Shown here: in pieces, positions 57,163 to 64,000 of the stretch
Numbering within the stretch: the stretch's first letter is position 1
Layout: every line of letters begins with the position of its first letter
Source: SIG78 sp036677805
GTDB lineage: Bacteria > Verrucomicrobiota > Lentisphaeria > Victivallales > Victivallaceae
NCBI GenBank assembly: GCA_036677805.1
Contig: JAVBVS010000009.1
Span: 124,001-188,000, forward strand
Length of the DNA stretch: 64,000 nucleotides
Reading direction: 5' to 3'
Position numbers and translations under genes: made by a program
The notes under the pieces: generated by a model
The model's database searches: none
Told to the model about the DNA's origin: nothing
The model's input: only the letters and a program-made list of their open reading frames with translations

Positions 57163-59661
57163 ATGTGGATCGAAAAAACCCTGTTGAAACGAAAGGCTTC
57201 CAGCAGCGACGCCATTACCCGGCAGGAGGCGGTGGCGGCCATGGAATGCAAAGATTACCGGGAGCTGCTCGGTACGCTGGCGGCATCCGATCTTTCGCCC
57301 GAAGTGCGCCTCGCCGCCATTGAAAAACTGGATGATTGGAACGATCTGGAGCCGCTGAAACGCACCGAAACCGATCCGGTGGTGTTGCGCGGGCTGCAAC
57401 GGCGGCTGGATTCGCTGTACAGCGAGGCGGTATTGACCGACGAAATTGTCGAAGGCGAGACCGCCGATGTGTTGGATCGGATCGCTTCGCCGGAAGTCCT
57501 GGTGGCGACCGGATTGCGCGCGGTGAGCGACGATCTGGTGCTGTCGATCGGAGCCAAGCTGGCCGGACAGGACGCCTGGCTTCGCAAACTGCTGGTGGGG
57601 TTGACCAAAGATTCCCTGGCGCTGGAGCTTTATTCCCGGCTCTCGGTGGACGCGGCATTCGACGATGAACTGCTGTGTTATGCCAAAAGCGCGGCGCTGC
57701 GCGACGCGATTGCGGCGGAGCGGGCGCGGCGGCAAGCCGCCGCGGAGCGGCAGGCGCAGGAACTGGCCATGGTCGAAGAAGCCGAGGCGCTGGCGCTTCA
57801 GCCGGATGCGGCGAAGTTCGACGATTTGGTTCGCCGTTGGAGCATGCTGGAATCTCCCGGGGAGACCTTGAAGGAGCGATTCATGGCGGCCAAGTACCGG
57901 CATTGTCAGGCGCTGGAGGAGGCGCTGGCGCTGGCTCAGGCTCAGGCGCGCGATCATGCGCTGGCCGAACGCTTGACCGCGGAGATGGAACAATTGGTCG
58001 CCGCGGAAAATTGGAAAGCCGGGCAAAATGTGGTCGCCAACTGGAGGAATGCCGGATTGGATGACGCCTCGGGGGCGGCGGAATTCAAAGCGCGTTTTGT
58101 TGCCGCGGCTCAAATCTGGGAAGACAATGAGCGGCGGGTTCGGGCGGCCGAGGAGCTGGCGTTGGACGTCGCCCGCAAAATACACGCCGATTTCAGCACC
58201 GCATGGAATGAAAACAAACTGCCGGAGCTCTCCGCCCGCAAGGCCGCGCTTGACGAACTCGCGCGAGTGGTGGAGGTGCTCTCCAACCTTCCGGCGGAAC
58301 TGGTGGATCTGAAGGAAAAAATTCTGGGCCTGGACCGGGATTTCCGGCGTCGGGCCCACGCGGAGAGTCAGGTGCGCGATCTGGCGCGCTGGGAGCATTA
58401 TACGCTCAAGATGGATATTTGTCTCGAACTGGAAAAATTGACCGCGGTTCCGGATGACGGACTGGTCAACGCCGCCCGGCGGTTCCGGCAATTGCGCGAC
58501 CGTTGGAACGCCATCGGGCCGGTGCCCAATGAAAAATTCGAAGAATTGCGCGACCGCTATCGCGGGCTTTGCGCGCAGTTGCACGAGCGTTTCGACCGTT
58601 TTTTCAAAGAACGCGAAATCCGCTGCCGCGAGGCCGAAGCCGCCAAGTTGGAAATCTGCGCCGAAGCCGAAGACCTTTCCGGGTCCGAAGATTGGGAGAA
58701 AACCTCGGATCTGCTGAAGTCGCTTCAGGCGCGCTGGAAAGAGCTTCCCGGAGCGGTGCCGGCGCGGGAGCGCGAACTTTTCGCCCGGTTTCACAGCGCC
58801 TGCGATTCCTTTTTCGTACGCCGCAATGCGGCTTGGGAAAGTCGCAAACGCGGGTTCATGGCTGCGGTCGCCCGCAAACGGGAGTTGTGCGAGATGGCCG
58901 AAGCGCTGAAGACCGAGCCATTTTTCATCGCCCGCAAGAAAATCGGTGAGTTGCGTGAGCTCTGGAAGGATGTGCCGTCGGCGGGCCGGGACGACCGACT
59001 GCTGTATACTGAATTCAACCGCATCATCGACGGTATTTTCGCCAATCATCGCGAGGCCGAGGATGAAACCCGGCGCCGTTCGGAAATCATCTGCACCGGG
59101 TTGATCGAACTGGCGGAAAATGCGCGTTCCGGCCGCCTGACGCTGGAGGAAATCGAGCGCGGACTGGCCGATAACAACCGGGAATGGGATCTGCTCTCCG
59201 GGCGTCCGGCGCCGGAAGCGATCCGGCGGCGCGATTCCGCGTTGCGTGAATTGAAAGCCAGAACCTCCGCTTTGCGCCACGATGCCGCACAGCATCGACT
59301 GGAGGAAGCCCTTCATCTGGAGGAGTTCGCCGATCCCGGTCTGGACGACGCGAAACTCGCCGACCATCTGGAACGGCGGTTGAAAGTTTGCCAGGAGTTG
59401 GAAAATCGTTTGCGCGAATGCCGGATTCTCGATGGCGGAGACGATCTGGCGGGAGAACTGGAGCTGGCGATCGCCGGCAATTTCGGCGGTGCGAATTTCG
59501 ATTTTTCGACTGCGGAACTGGATGAATTCCTGCGCCGGTTCGTCGTCATCGGACCGGTTCCGGCCACAGAACGCGAGGCGGTTTTTGCGCGCTTCGGCGG
59601 GTTGTACAACCGGGCCATGAAACACCTGAGCCGGGAAGGCGGGGGCGATGACGCGCAGTAG
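57163..59661 (+). CDS. DUF349 repeat coiled-coil protein
   Basis: The 832-residue, highly charged helical protein has about three DUF349-type repeats in its second half (FRQLRDRWNAIGPVPNEKFEEL, SLQARWKELPGAVPARERELFARF, GELRELWKDVPSAGRDDRLLYTEF), each ending near a FF or IF and a charged helix. The first part is helical with HEAT-like character (SPEVRLAAIEKLDDWN, and SVDAAFDDELLCYAK). DUF349 proteins are cytoplasmic and of unclear function. The ATG is 57163, with GGGGGAG about twelve bases upstream, which is a little distant. Its 3' end overlaps recO by 14 bases. Confidence 0.82.
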   Translation: MWIEKTLLKRKASSSDAITRQEAVAAMECKDYRELLGTLAASDLSPEVRLAAIEKLDDWNDLEPLKRTETDPVVLRGLQRRLDSLYSEAVLTDEIVEGETADVLDRIASPEVLVATGLRAVSDDLVLSIGAKLAGQDAWLRKLLVGLTKDSLALELYSRLSVDAAFDDELLCYAKSAALRDAIAAERARRQAAAERQAQELAMVEEAEALALQPDAAKFDDLVRRWSMLESPGETLKERFMAAKYRHCQALEEALALAQAQARDHALAERLTAEMEQLVAAENWKAGQNVVANWRNAGLDDASGAAEFKARFVAAAQIWEDNERRVRAAEELALDVARKIHADFSTAWNENKLPELSARKAALDELARVVEVLSNLPAELVDLKEKILGLDRDFRRRAHAESQVRDLARWEHYTLKMDICLELEKLTAVPDDGLVNAARRFRQLRDRWNAIGPVPNEKFEELRDRYRGLCAQLHERFDRFFKEREIRCREAEAAKLEICAEAEDLSGSEDWEKTSDLLKSLQARWKELPGAVPARERELFARFHSACDSFFVRRNAAWESRKRGFMAAVARKRELCEMAEALKTEPFFIARKKIGELRELWKDVPSAGRDDRLLYTEFNRIIDGIFANHREAEDETRRRSEIICTGLIELAENARSGRLTLEEIERGLADNNREWDLLSGRPAPEAIRRRDSALRELKARTSALRHDAAQHRLEEALHLEEFADPGLDDAKLADHLERRLKVCQELENRLRECRILDGGDDLAGELELAIAGNFGGANFDFSTAELDEFLRRFVVIGPVPATEREAVFARFGGLYNRAMKHLSREGGGDDAQ

Positions 59662-60247
59662 TGTCATCATTCTCCGGCGGACTGATTACCGGGAGAGCGA
59701 TATGATCGTTTCCGGTGTCAGTCCGGACTGCGGGCGACTGGAACTGATTGCCTACGGCGCGCGCAAGATCGGAGAAAAGAAATTTCCGGTGGTGGATCTT
59801 TTTGCCGAGTTGGAAGTTGAATTCGAGCCGGCGGAAAATGGGCTGTCGAAGCTCCGGGAGGCCGAATTGCTGACCTCCTTCGCCGCAGTGGCGGAAGACC
59901 TGGCGATTTTTCGTCTGGCCGGGAAAATCGGGACCTTCATCCTTAAAAATTCAGCGCCGGAGCTGCCGATGGCGCTTTCCTACGATGCCTTGCGCAATGT
60001 ACTGGGCAATCTGGCGCTGCGTGCCGCGGGCGAAGAATCGGTCTGGCCGCCGGAGGCCGCCGGAGTGGTGATCAAGCTGGTGTTTCTTCAGGAAAATGGC
60101 CTGCTGCCGGAATTCGACCGGCCTGAGGCCGGAGCATTGTTCGACGCGATTGCGGAGGCCGGAATCGAAGGCGCTCCGCTGCCCGACTATCCGGCAGAGT
60201 ATTGGACGCGTCTCGGCACTTATCTCAATACCCTCCTGCCGCAGTGA
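59648..60247 (+). CDS. recO: DNA repair protein RecO-like
   Basis: The 199-residue protein opens with the RecO OB-fold pattern SVIILRRTDYRESDMIVSGVSPDCGRLELIAYGARK, followed by a helical C-terminus (EDLAIFRLAGKIGTFILKN, VVIKLVFLQENGLLPEF). RecO loads RecA together with RecR at gaps. It is shorter than the usual ~240 residues, and the zinc-finger cysteines of classical RecO are absent. The start overlaps the end of the DUF349 gene. Confidence 0.8.
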   Translation: MTRSSVIILRRTDYRESDMIVSGVSPDCGRLELIAYGARKIGEKKFPVVDLFAELEVEFEPAENGLSKLREAELLTSFAAVAEDLAIFRLAGKIGTFILKNSAPELPMALSYDALRNVLGNLALRAAGEESVWPPEAAGVVIKLVFLQENGLLPEFDRPEAGALFDAIAEAGIEGAPLPDYPAEYWTRLGTYLNTLLPQ

Positions 60248-60318
60248 TGGCGGACTCCGATGGCGTTTTGCCGCCGCCGGTCTTCGAGACGAAACCCGCT
60301 TTTTTTTTAATGCCCCCC

Positions 60319-60347
60319 TTGACTTTTTTCGAATCCTATGGTATACT
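60319..60347 (+). promoter_or_regulatory. Promoter of the LacI gene
   Basis: TTGACT (60319-60324), a 17-base spacer and TATACT (60342-60347) form a near-consensus promoter. The operator palindrome follows 15 bp later. Confidence 0.8.
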
Positions 60348-60361
60348 TTATAAAAAGATAT

Positions 60362-60375
60362 AGTAACATGTTGCT
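60362..60375. promoter_or_regulatory. LacI-type operator, copy 1 (AGNAACATGTTNCT)
   Basis: AGTAACATGTTGCT fits the palindrome AGNAACATGTTNCT and lies between the LacI promoter and its start codon, where binding would repress the gene itself. A second copy precedes the next gene. Confidence 0.72.
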
Positions 60376-60387
60376 TGCGGAGTGAGA

Positions 60388-61434
60388 ATGCCCACCGATC
60401 GGATCAATATTCGGGAAATCGCCGCCCTGGCGGGGGTTTCCACAGCTTCGGTGTCGCGGGCGCTGCGCGGTCCTTCGCCTTATCTGAAAGAAGAAAAGCG
60501 GCAGGCGATCCTGAAGCTTTGCGCCGAGCATCGTTATTATCCGAACGTTCACACCCAGCGGCTGTTTGCACACCGATCGCGGACGGTCGCCTTATTTTAT
60601 CCGCCGTTTGAATCGATCAATACCGACTATCAGCGTCATATCCCCGACGCCATTTTCGGCTCCTGCATGATGGGGGCGCAGAATATCCTGACGCCGGAAG
60701 GCATCGACCTGCTGCTGTGTGAAGTGACGCCGGGATTCCTTGCCGCCGAACGGCATCTCAAAATGTGCCGGGGCAAAAATGTCGATGGTGTTCTGGTCTG
60801 GGGGGCTTGCGATCAGGATGCCTATGTACGGGAGATTGCGGCGGAAAAATTGCCGTTGGTCATGGTGCAGAATGAGTTGCCGGATTGCGCCGCGCCGGTG
60901 GTGGTGGCCGACGATTACGCTGGAATGCTGGCGGTGACCCGGCGGGCGCTGACGGCCGGGCATCGCCGGATTGCCATTGCTTCGGCGGCAGCCGTGGCCT
61001 CAACCGGCCGCGCCCGGATGAACGGCATTTGCGATGCGTTGCGGGAAGCCGGAGTGGAGCCCGGTTATGTTACGCGAAATCATGGGTACGGGTATCGCTT
61101 CGGACAGGAAGCGGCGCGGGAAATTCAGCAGCATGCCCCGGAAACCACCTGCATCATTGCGCCCAATGACATGGCGGCGTGGGGGTGCATCGATACGCTG
61201 CGGACGCTGGGACGGCGGACTCCCGACGATATCTCGGTGCTGGGCGGCGACGGCATTCCGGTTCCCGGCGAATTGGAACTGGCCTCTTTTTATACTCCGG
61301 CTTACGAAATGGGCCGGCTGGGCGCGGAGCTGCTGTTGAACATGGCGGAAAGCAAGTCCGGACGGACGGCGGCGATGCGGACGGTGCTGCCGGTGCGCGT
61401 CATCGAAGGCAATACCTTGCGGCAATGTCCGTAA
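60388..61434 (+). CDS. LacI-family transcriptional regulator
   Basis: The 348-residue regulator has an N-terminal LacI helix-turn-helix (INIREIAALAGVSTASVSRALRG, residues 7-29) and a hinge, then a periplasmic-binding-like core (VDGVLVWGAC, RRALTAGHRRIAIAS, CIIAPNDMAAWGCIDTLRTLG, DDISVLGGDGIP). The ligand is unknown. Two matching palindromes, one at its own promoter and one just before the next gene, indicate autoregulation and control of the ADP-ribosylglycohydrolase-like gene. ATG 60388 is the start with GGAG 5-8 bases upstream. Confidence 0.93.
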   Translation: MPTDRINIREIAALAGVSTASVSRALRGPSPYLKEEKRQAILKLCAEHRYYPNVHTQRLFAHRSRTVALFYPPFESINTDYQRHIPDAIFGSCMMGAQNILTPEGIDLLLCEVTPGFLAAERHLKMCRGKNVDGVLVWGACDQDAYVREIAAEKLPLVMVQNELPDCAAPVVVADDYAGMLAVTRRALTAGHRRIAIASAAAVASTGRARMNGICDALREAGVEPGYVTRNHGYGYRFGQEAAREIQQHAPETTCIIAPNDMAAWGCIDTLRTLGRRTPDDISVLGGDGIPVPGELELASFYTPAYEMGRLGAELLLNMAESKSGRTAAMRTVLPVRVIEGNTLRQCP

Positions 61435-61450
61435 AAATTTTTAGCTTTAT

Positions 61451-61464
61451 AGTAACATGTTTCT
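61451..61464. promoter_or_regulatory. LacI-type operator, copy 2
   Basis: AGTAACATGTTTCT matches AGNAACATGTTNCT and overlaps a TATAGT (61448-61453) that may be the -10 of the downstream gene. It lies 20 bp before the ATG at 61484. Confidence 0.72.
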
Positions 61465-61483
61465 ATTGCGAAAGGAAATCTCG

Positions 61484-63010
61484 ATGCTGATGGAAAATAA
61501 CAGCATGGTCATGGCGCTGACGGAACCGGCTTATGCCGATCGCGTGGCCGCGGGCTGGCTCGGCAAATGTCTTGGCGGGCTGATTGGAATGCCGTATGAA
61601 GGCGTTCCGGCAATGCCGTTCGAACTGACGCCGGACAGGGTGGTCATTCCCAATGTGCCCAATGACGATCTGGAACTCCAGCTGATCTGGCTGACGGCTT
61701 TGCGCGAACACGGCATGGCGCTGAATGCCGAGATCATGGGCGAATATTGGCGGAAGTTCATTCCCCGCGGATGCGATGAATACAGCATCGCCATCCGCAA
61801 TCTCAGGCGTGGCATCCGTCCGCCGGAGAGCGGCTTTCATGAAAACTTCTTCACCGACGGCATGGGGGCGGCGATTCGTTCGGAGCTCTGGGCGATGGTT
61901 TTCGCCGGACGGCCGGAGCTGGCGGCGCAGTTTTCGATTGCCGACGCGTCGGTCGATCATTGGGAGGAGGGGGTGTGGGCGGAGATTCTGACGGCACGAC
62001 TGGAAGCGGAAGCTTTTCGGGAATCCGATCTTCGGCTGTTGCTGCGCCGTGCGCTTGCTCCATTGCCGGAAAATTCCCGGGTGCGGCAGGCGGTGGCCGA
62101 TGCGTTGAATCGGTACGAAGCCGGAACTCCGGAGGCGACGGCGCGGCAAGAGCTTCAGTGTCGCTGGGATCATCCCAACTTTACCGATTGCGCGATGAAT
62201 TGCGCATATATCGCCTGTGCTTTGCTCTATGGCGAAGGCGATTTCGTGCGGACGATTCTCGGCGCGGTGAATTTCGCCCGCGATACCGATTGCACGGCGG
62301 CCACCTGTGGAGCGGTGCTCGGAATTCTGGGCGGAACGGAACGTATTCCCGAAGGTTGGCGCAATCAGGTTCAGGACCGTCTCGCGCTCAGTGATTTCGT
62401 CAGCGCGGTGCCCGATATTCCTCGCACCTTGAGCGAACTGACGGCGGAAACCGTGCGTTTGCATGAACGGTTCCAGGATGTTCCCGCGATGCCGGGGGCA
62501 GGCCAATACCGCCCCTTCCAATCGGTGATTCCTCGAACCAAGCCGCATCGCTGGCTGGTTTTGGCGGAAGGAACTTGCGATCCGGCGGAGCTGGAACGCG
62601 AATTGCGACAGACCGGCCGTTGCCCGGAACGGTTTCGGGAATATGTGGCGGCCACCGGGGAATTGGTTTTCGCGCCGTTTCCGGCGGCAGTTGATGCCGT
62701 CACGGTACATCTCTTCACCTTCCTGAGTGCGGCGACGCTGCCGGAAACGGTGGTGATTTCGGCGACGGCCGATGTCGGCATGACACTTTGTCTGGACGGG
62801 GTGCGATTGGTCAATCACCATTCGCGCCGGGACATGCTGCCGAGCTTCCACCGGGCCGAGGGCGGCGCCGCCTTCGCTTATCCGCTGGAAGCCGGACGCC
62901 GGTATCTGGTACACTGGATGCTTTATCATTGCCGGAGTTCGACTCGCGCAGCATTGATGCTCGGCGATTCGAACAACAACCATCTCGATGATGTAACCAT
63001 GTCAATCTGA
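61484..63010 (+). CDS. ADP-ribosylglycohydrolase-family protein with C-terminal beta domain
   Basis: The 508-residue protein has the ADP-ribosylglycohydrolase fold: AAGWLGKCLGGLIGMPYEG, PNDDLELQLIWL with Asn60-Asp61-Asp62 as a metal site, NCAYIACALLYGEGDF, and GAVNFARDTDCTAATCGAVLGILGG with the Asp-Thr-Asp metal motif. Residues ~350-508 form an added beta-rich domain that I do not recognise, maybe a ligand-binding lectin-like part. Such proteins in sugar loci may cleave N- or O-glycosidic bonds of ribosyl compounds. It follows the LacI gene by 49 bp and shares its operator. Confidence 0.82.
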   Translation: MLMENNSMVMALTEPAYADRVAAGWLGKCLGGLIGMPYEGVPAMPFELTPDRVVIPNVPNDDLELQLIWLTALREHGMALNAEIMGEYWRKFIPRGCDEYSIAIRNLRRGIRPPESGFHENFFTDGMGAAIRSELWAMVFAGRPELAAQFSIADASVDHWEEGVWAEILTARLEAEAFRESDLRLLLRRALAPLPENSRVRQAVADALNRYEAGTPEATARQELQCRWDHPNFTDCAMNCAYIACALLYGEGDFVRTILGAVNFARDTDCTAATCGAVLGILGGTERIPEGWRNQVQDRLALSDFVSAVPDIPRTLSELTAETVRLHERFQDVPAMPGAGQYRPFQSVIPRTKPHRWLVLAEGTCDPAELERELRQTGRCPERFREYVAATGELVFAPFPAAVDAVTVHLFTFLSAATLPETVVISATADVGMTLCLDGVRLVNHHSRRDMLPSFHRAEGGAAFAYPLEAGRRYLVHWMLYHCRSSTRAALMLGDSNNNHLDDVTMSI

Positions 63011-63074
63011 AGGAGAAAAATATCATTTTATGGTTTCGGTAACTGGAAATTTTCAAACCCAAGGAGTAAAGTGA

Positions 63075-63845
63075 ATGATGAGCAGCAAACAAGGAGTTTC
63101 CTCAATGACGGTCCGGCATCCTTTCACACTCATAGAACTTCTGGTCGTGATCGCGATCATCGCGATTCTGGCGGCGATGCTTCTGCCCGCGCTTTCATCC
63201 GCCCGTGAAAGGGCGCGGTCTGCAAGTTGTATCAGCAAACTCAAGCAGAATGGTCTTGGCGTACTCATGTATGCCGGGGACAATGACGGCAGTATCTTTC
63301 CGTTTAAGCCGGGGACAACGGCTTCAGAAAATCGGCTTGTGAGTAATAACGTTTTTTATAATATTGGTGTGCTTATTTACGCCGGCGGTTACTATGGCAG
63401 TTTGCCGCCTGCCGGCGTTACGTTTACTCCGACCGGAAAATTCTCGGATTTGAGTGCGGACAATCAGAAATTGGTTGCGGCTGATGTGGAAGGTACCTGG
63501 CGTTGTCCGTCCGATACTGTCAATTGGAATGTCGTCAGTGACTACCTGTCGTCAAGTTATCAGGCATTGCTTTATAATTCCACGACTGGGATGTCGGGAA
63601 GCGCCTCGGTTTCCGATGATGCTTATCGCAATGTACTGGTTGGTCGGGACAATCCCGAAAACTGTTGGCTGTTTGACATGTTTCCCAGTTTGGGTGCATA
63701 TTGGAATACCAAAAGTCAGAATCATCCCGGCGGCATCAATGCTCTGGCGCTGGGGGGGAATGTTAAATTTTTCAGCAAGTCGGCCATGCAGAGCGAAACC
63801 GGAAGTACCAATTACTTTCGCCTTGACTTTTTCAGCAAGCAATAG
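63075..63845 (+). CDS. Prepilin-type leader protein, DUF1559-like pseudopilin
   Basis: The 256-residue protein carries a class III leader with FTLIELLVVIAIIAILAAML (~17-36), where cleavage before Phe and the +5 Glu fit prepilin peptidase. After the helix it has LPALSSARERARSASCISKLKQNGLGVLMYAGDND, the usual opening of the PVC-type DUF1559 family. The C-terminus has HPGGINALALGGNVKFF, a typical end motif of this class. Such proteins are abundant in Lentisphaerae and Planctomycetes and may be exported via type II or IV pilus-like machinery like that at the window start. ATG 63075 follows AAGGAG. Confidence 0.9.
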   Translation: MMSSKQGVSSMTVRHPFTLIELLVVIAIIAILAAMLLPALSSARERARSASCISKLKQNGLGVLMYAGDNDGSIFPFKPGTTASENRLVSNNVFYNIGVLIYAGGYYGSLPPAGVTFTPTGKFSDLSADNQKLVAADVEGTWRCPSDTVNWNVVSDYLSSSYQALLYNSTTGMSGSASVSDDAYRNVLVGRDNPENCWLFDMFPSLGAYWNTKSQNHPGGINALALGGNVKFFSKSAMQSETGSTNYFRLDFFSKQ

Positions 63846-63858
63846 AAATGCAATCGTG

Positions 63859-63895
63859 GCATAATCATGTCGTCGAGATTACGGCATGATCATGC
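63859..63895. terminator. Hairpin between the prepilin gene and the next gene
   Basis: The arms GCATAATCATGTCG and CGGCATGATCATGC pair over 14 positions with one mismatch and one wobble. No T run follows, so it may regulate or partially terminate. Confidence 0.5.
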
Positions 63896-63912
63896 TGCCC
63901 GAAGGACCGATT

Positions 63913-64000
63913 ATGAAATTATTCACTCTATGTGTGGCGATCCTGGTTGGGATGTTTCTTCCCGCAGTCATTGCCATGGAAAGCCAGAAATTTGAATGTG
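63913..64000 (+). CDS. Secreted protein gene, 3' truncated by window end
   Basis: Only the first 29 codons are present. They encode a clear signal peptide (KLFTLCVAILVGMFLPAVIAM, cleavage near the end) followed by ESQKFEC. GAAGGACC precedes the ATG. The rest lies outside the window, so no function can be given. Confidence 0.6.
   Translation, partial: MKLFTLCVAILVGMFLPAVIAMESQKFEC

Noticed and set aside
60300..60308. Intrinsic terminator at the T9 run after recO
   Set aside because: Only a tiny hairpin (GTCT/AGAC) precedes the T run, so I do not call it.

Overview
This 64 kb window is a gene-dense chromosomal segment of about 60% GC. It most likely comes from a Gram-negative, obligately fermentative anaerobe of the Lentisphaerae/Victivallales type (PVC superphylum). 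That placement is an inference. It rests on a prepilin-type leader protein of the DUF1559-like class common in PVC genomes, outer-membrane and LPS functions (MlaA-like domain, KdsD, lipoproteins), a MurE with the meso-DAP DNPR motif, a trimeric [FeFe]-hydrogenase next to pyruvate:ferredoxin oxidoreductase, and many carbohydrate-linked regulators and hydrolases. I found no rRNA, tRNA, CRISPR array, insertion sequence or prophage.

Region 1 (1-14.9 kb, housekeeping and envelope): type IV pilus motor genes pilB (cut by the window edge), pilT and pilC; mannose-1-phosphate guanylyltransferase; type III pantothenate kinase; hisE-hisG; kdsD; a TIGR04073-like secreted protein; an MlaA domain fused to an alpha/beta hydrolase; a lactonase-like lipoprotein; and a lipoprotein-murF-murE operon. 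Region 2 (14.9-18.1 kb): an EF-hand membrane protein and a DUF523/DUF1722 protein.

Region 3 (18.1-27.6 kb, fermentation core): an AT-rich leader with two clusters of a 14-bp tandem repeat, then the redox sensor Rex, hydC-hydB-hydA (putative electron-bifurcating [FeFe]-hydrogenase) and, behind its own terminator and promoter, PFOR. Pyruvate oxidation by PFOR yields reduced ferredoxin, HydABC can combine it with NADH to make H2, and Rex is positioned to sense NADH/NAD+.

Region 4 (27.6-46 kb, accessory): a DNA glycosylase; an AraC regulator divergent from a deacetylase-like protein; a tandem array of three large paralogous membrane proteins, one of them split at a T7 run that is exactly an in-phase U UUU UUU slippery heptamer; a BASS transporter with a TSCPD protein; a xylose-isomerase-like protein divergent from another AraC regulator; a beta-propeller glycosidase-like protein; a GntR/FCD regulator with a palindromic operator; a large FG-GAP/VCBS protein; and a duplicated cysteine-rich protein.

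Region 5 (46-49.5 kb): a TetR regulator translationally overlapping a 2-oxoacid:ferredoxin oxidoreductase operon (ferredoxin, alpha, beta-gamma fusion). Region 6 (49.5-64 kb): a GH20-like protein, a Vat-type acetyltransferase, DUF3795, a DUF2339-DUF3999 pair, a 13-cysteine secreted peptide, a DUF349 protein with RecO, a LacI regulator and an ADP-ribosylglycohydrolase-like protein sharing an operator motif, a prepilin-like protein, and a truncated secreted-protein gene.

Promoters in this window read well as sigma70-type sites (TTGNNN, 16-17 bp, TATATT/TATACT), and many convergent gene pairs are separated by strong hairpins. All functions are read from sequence motifs without database searches.
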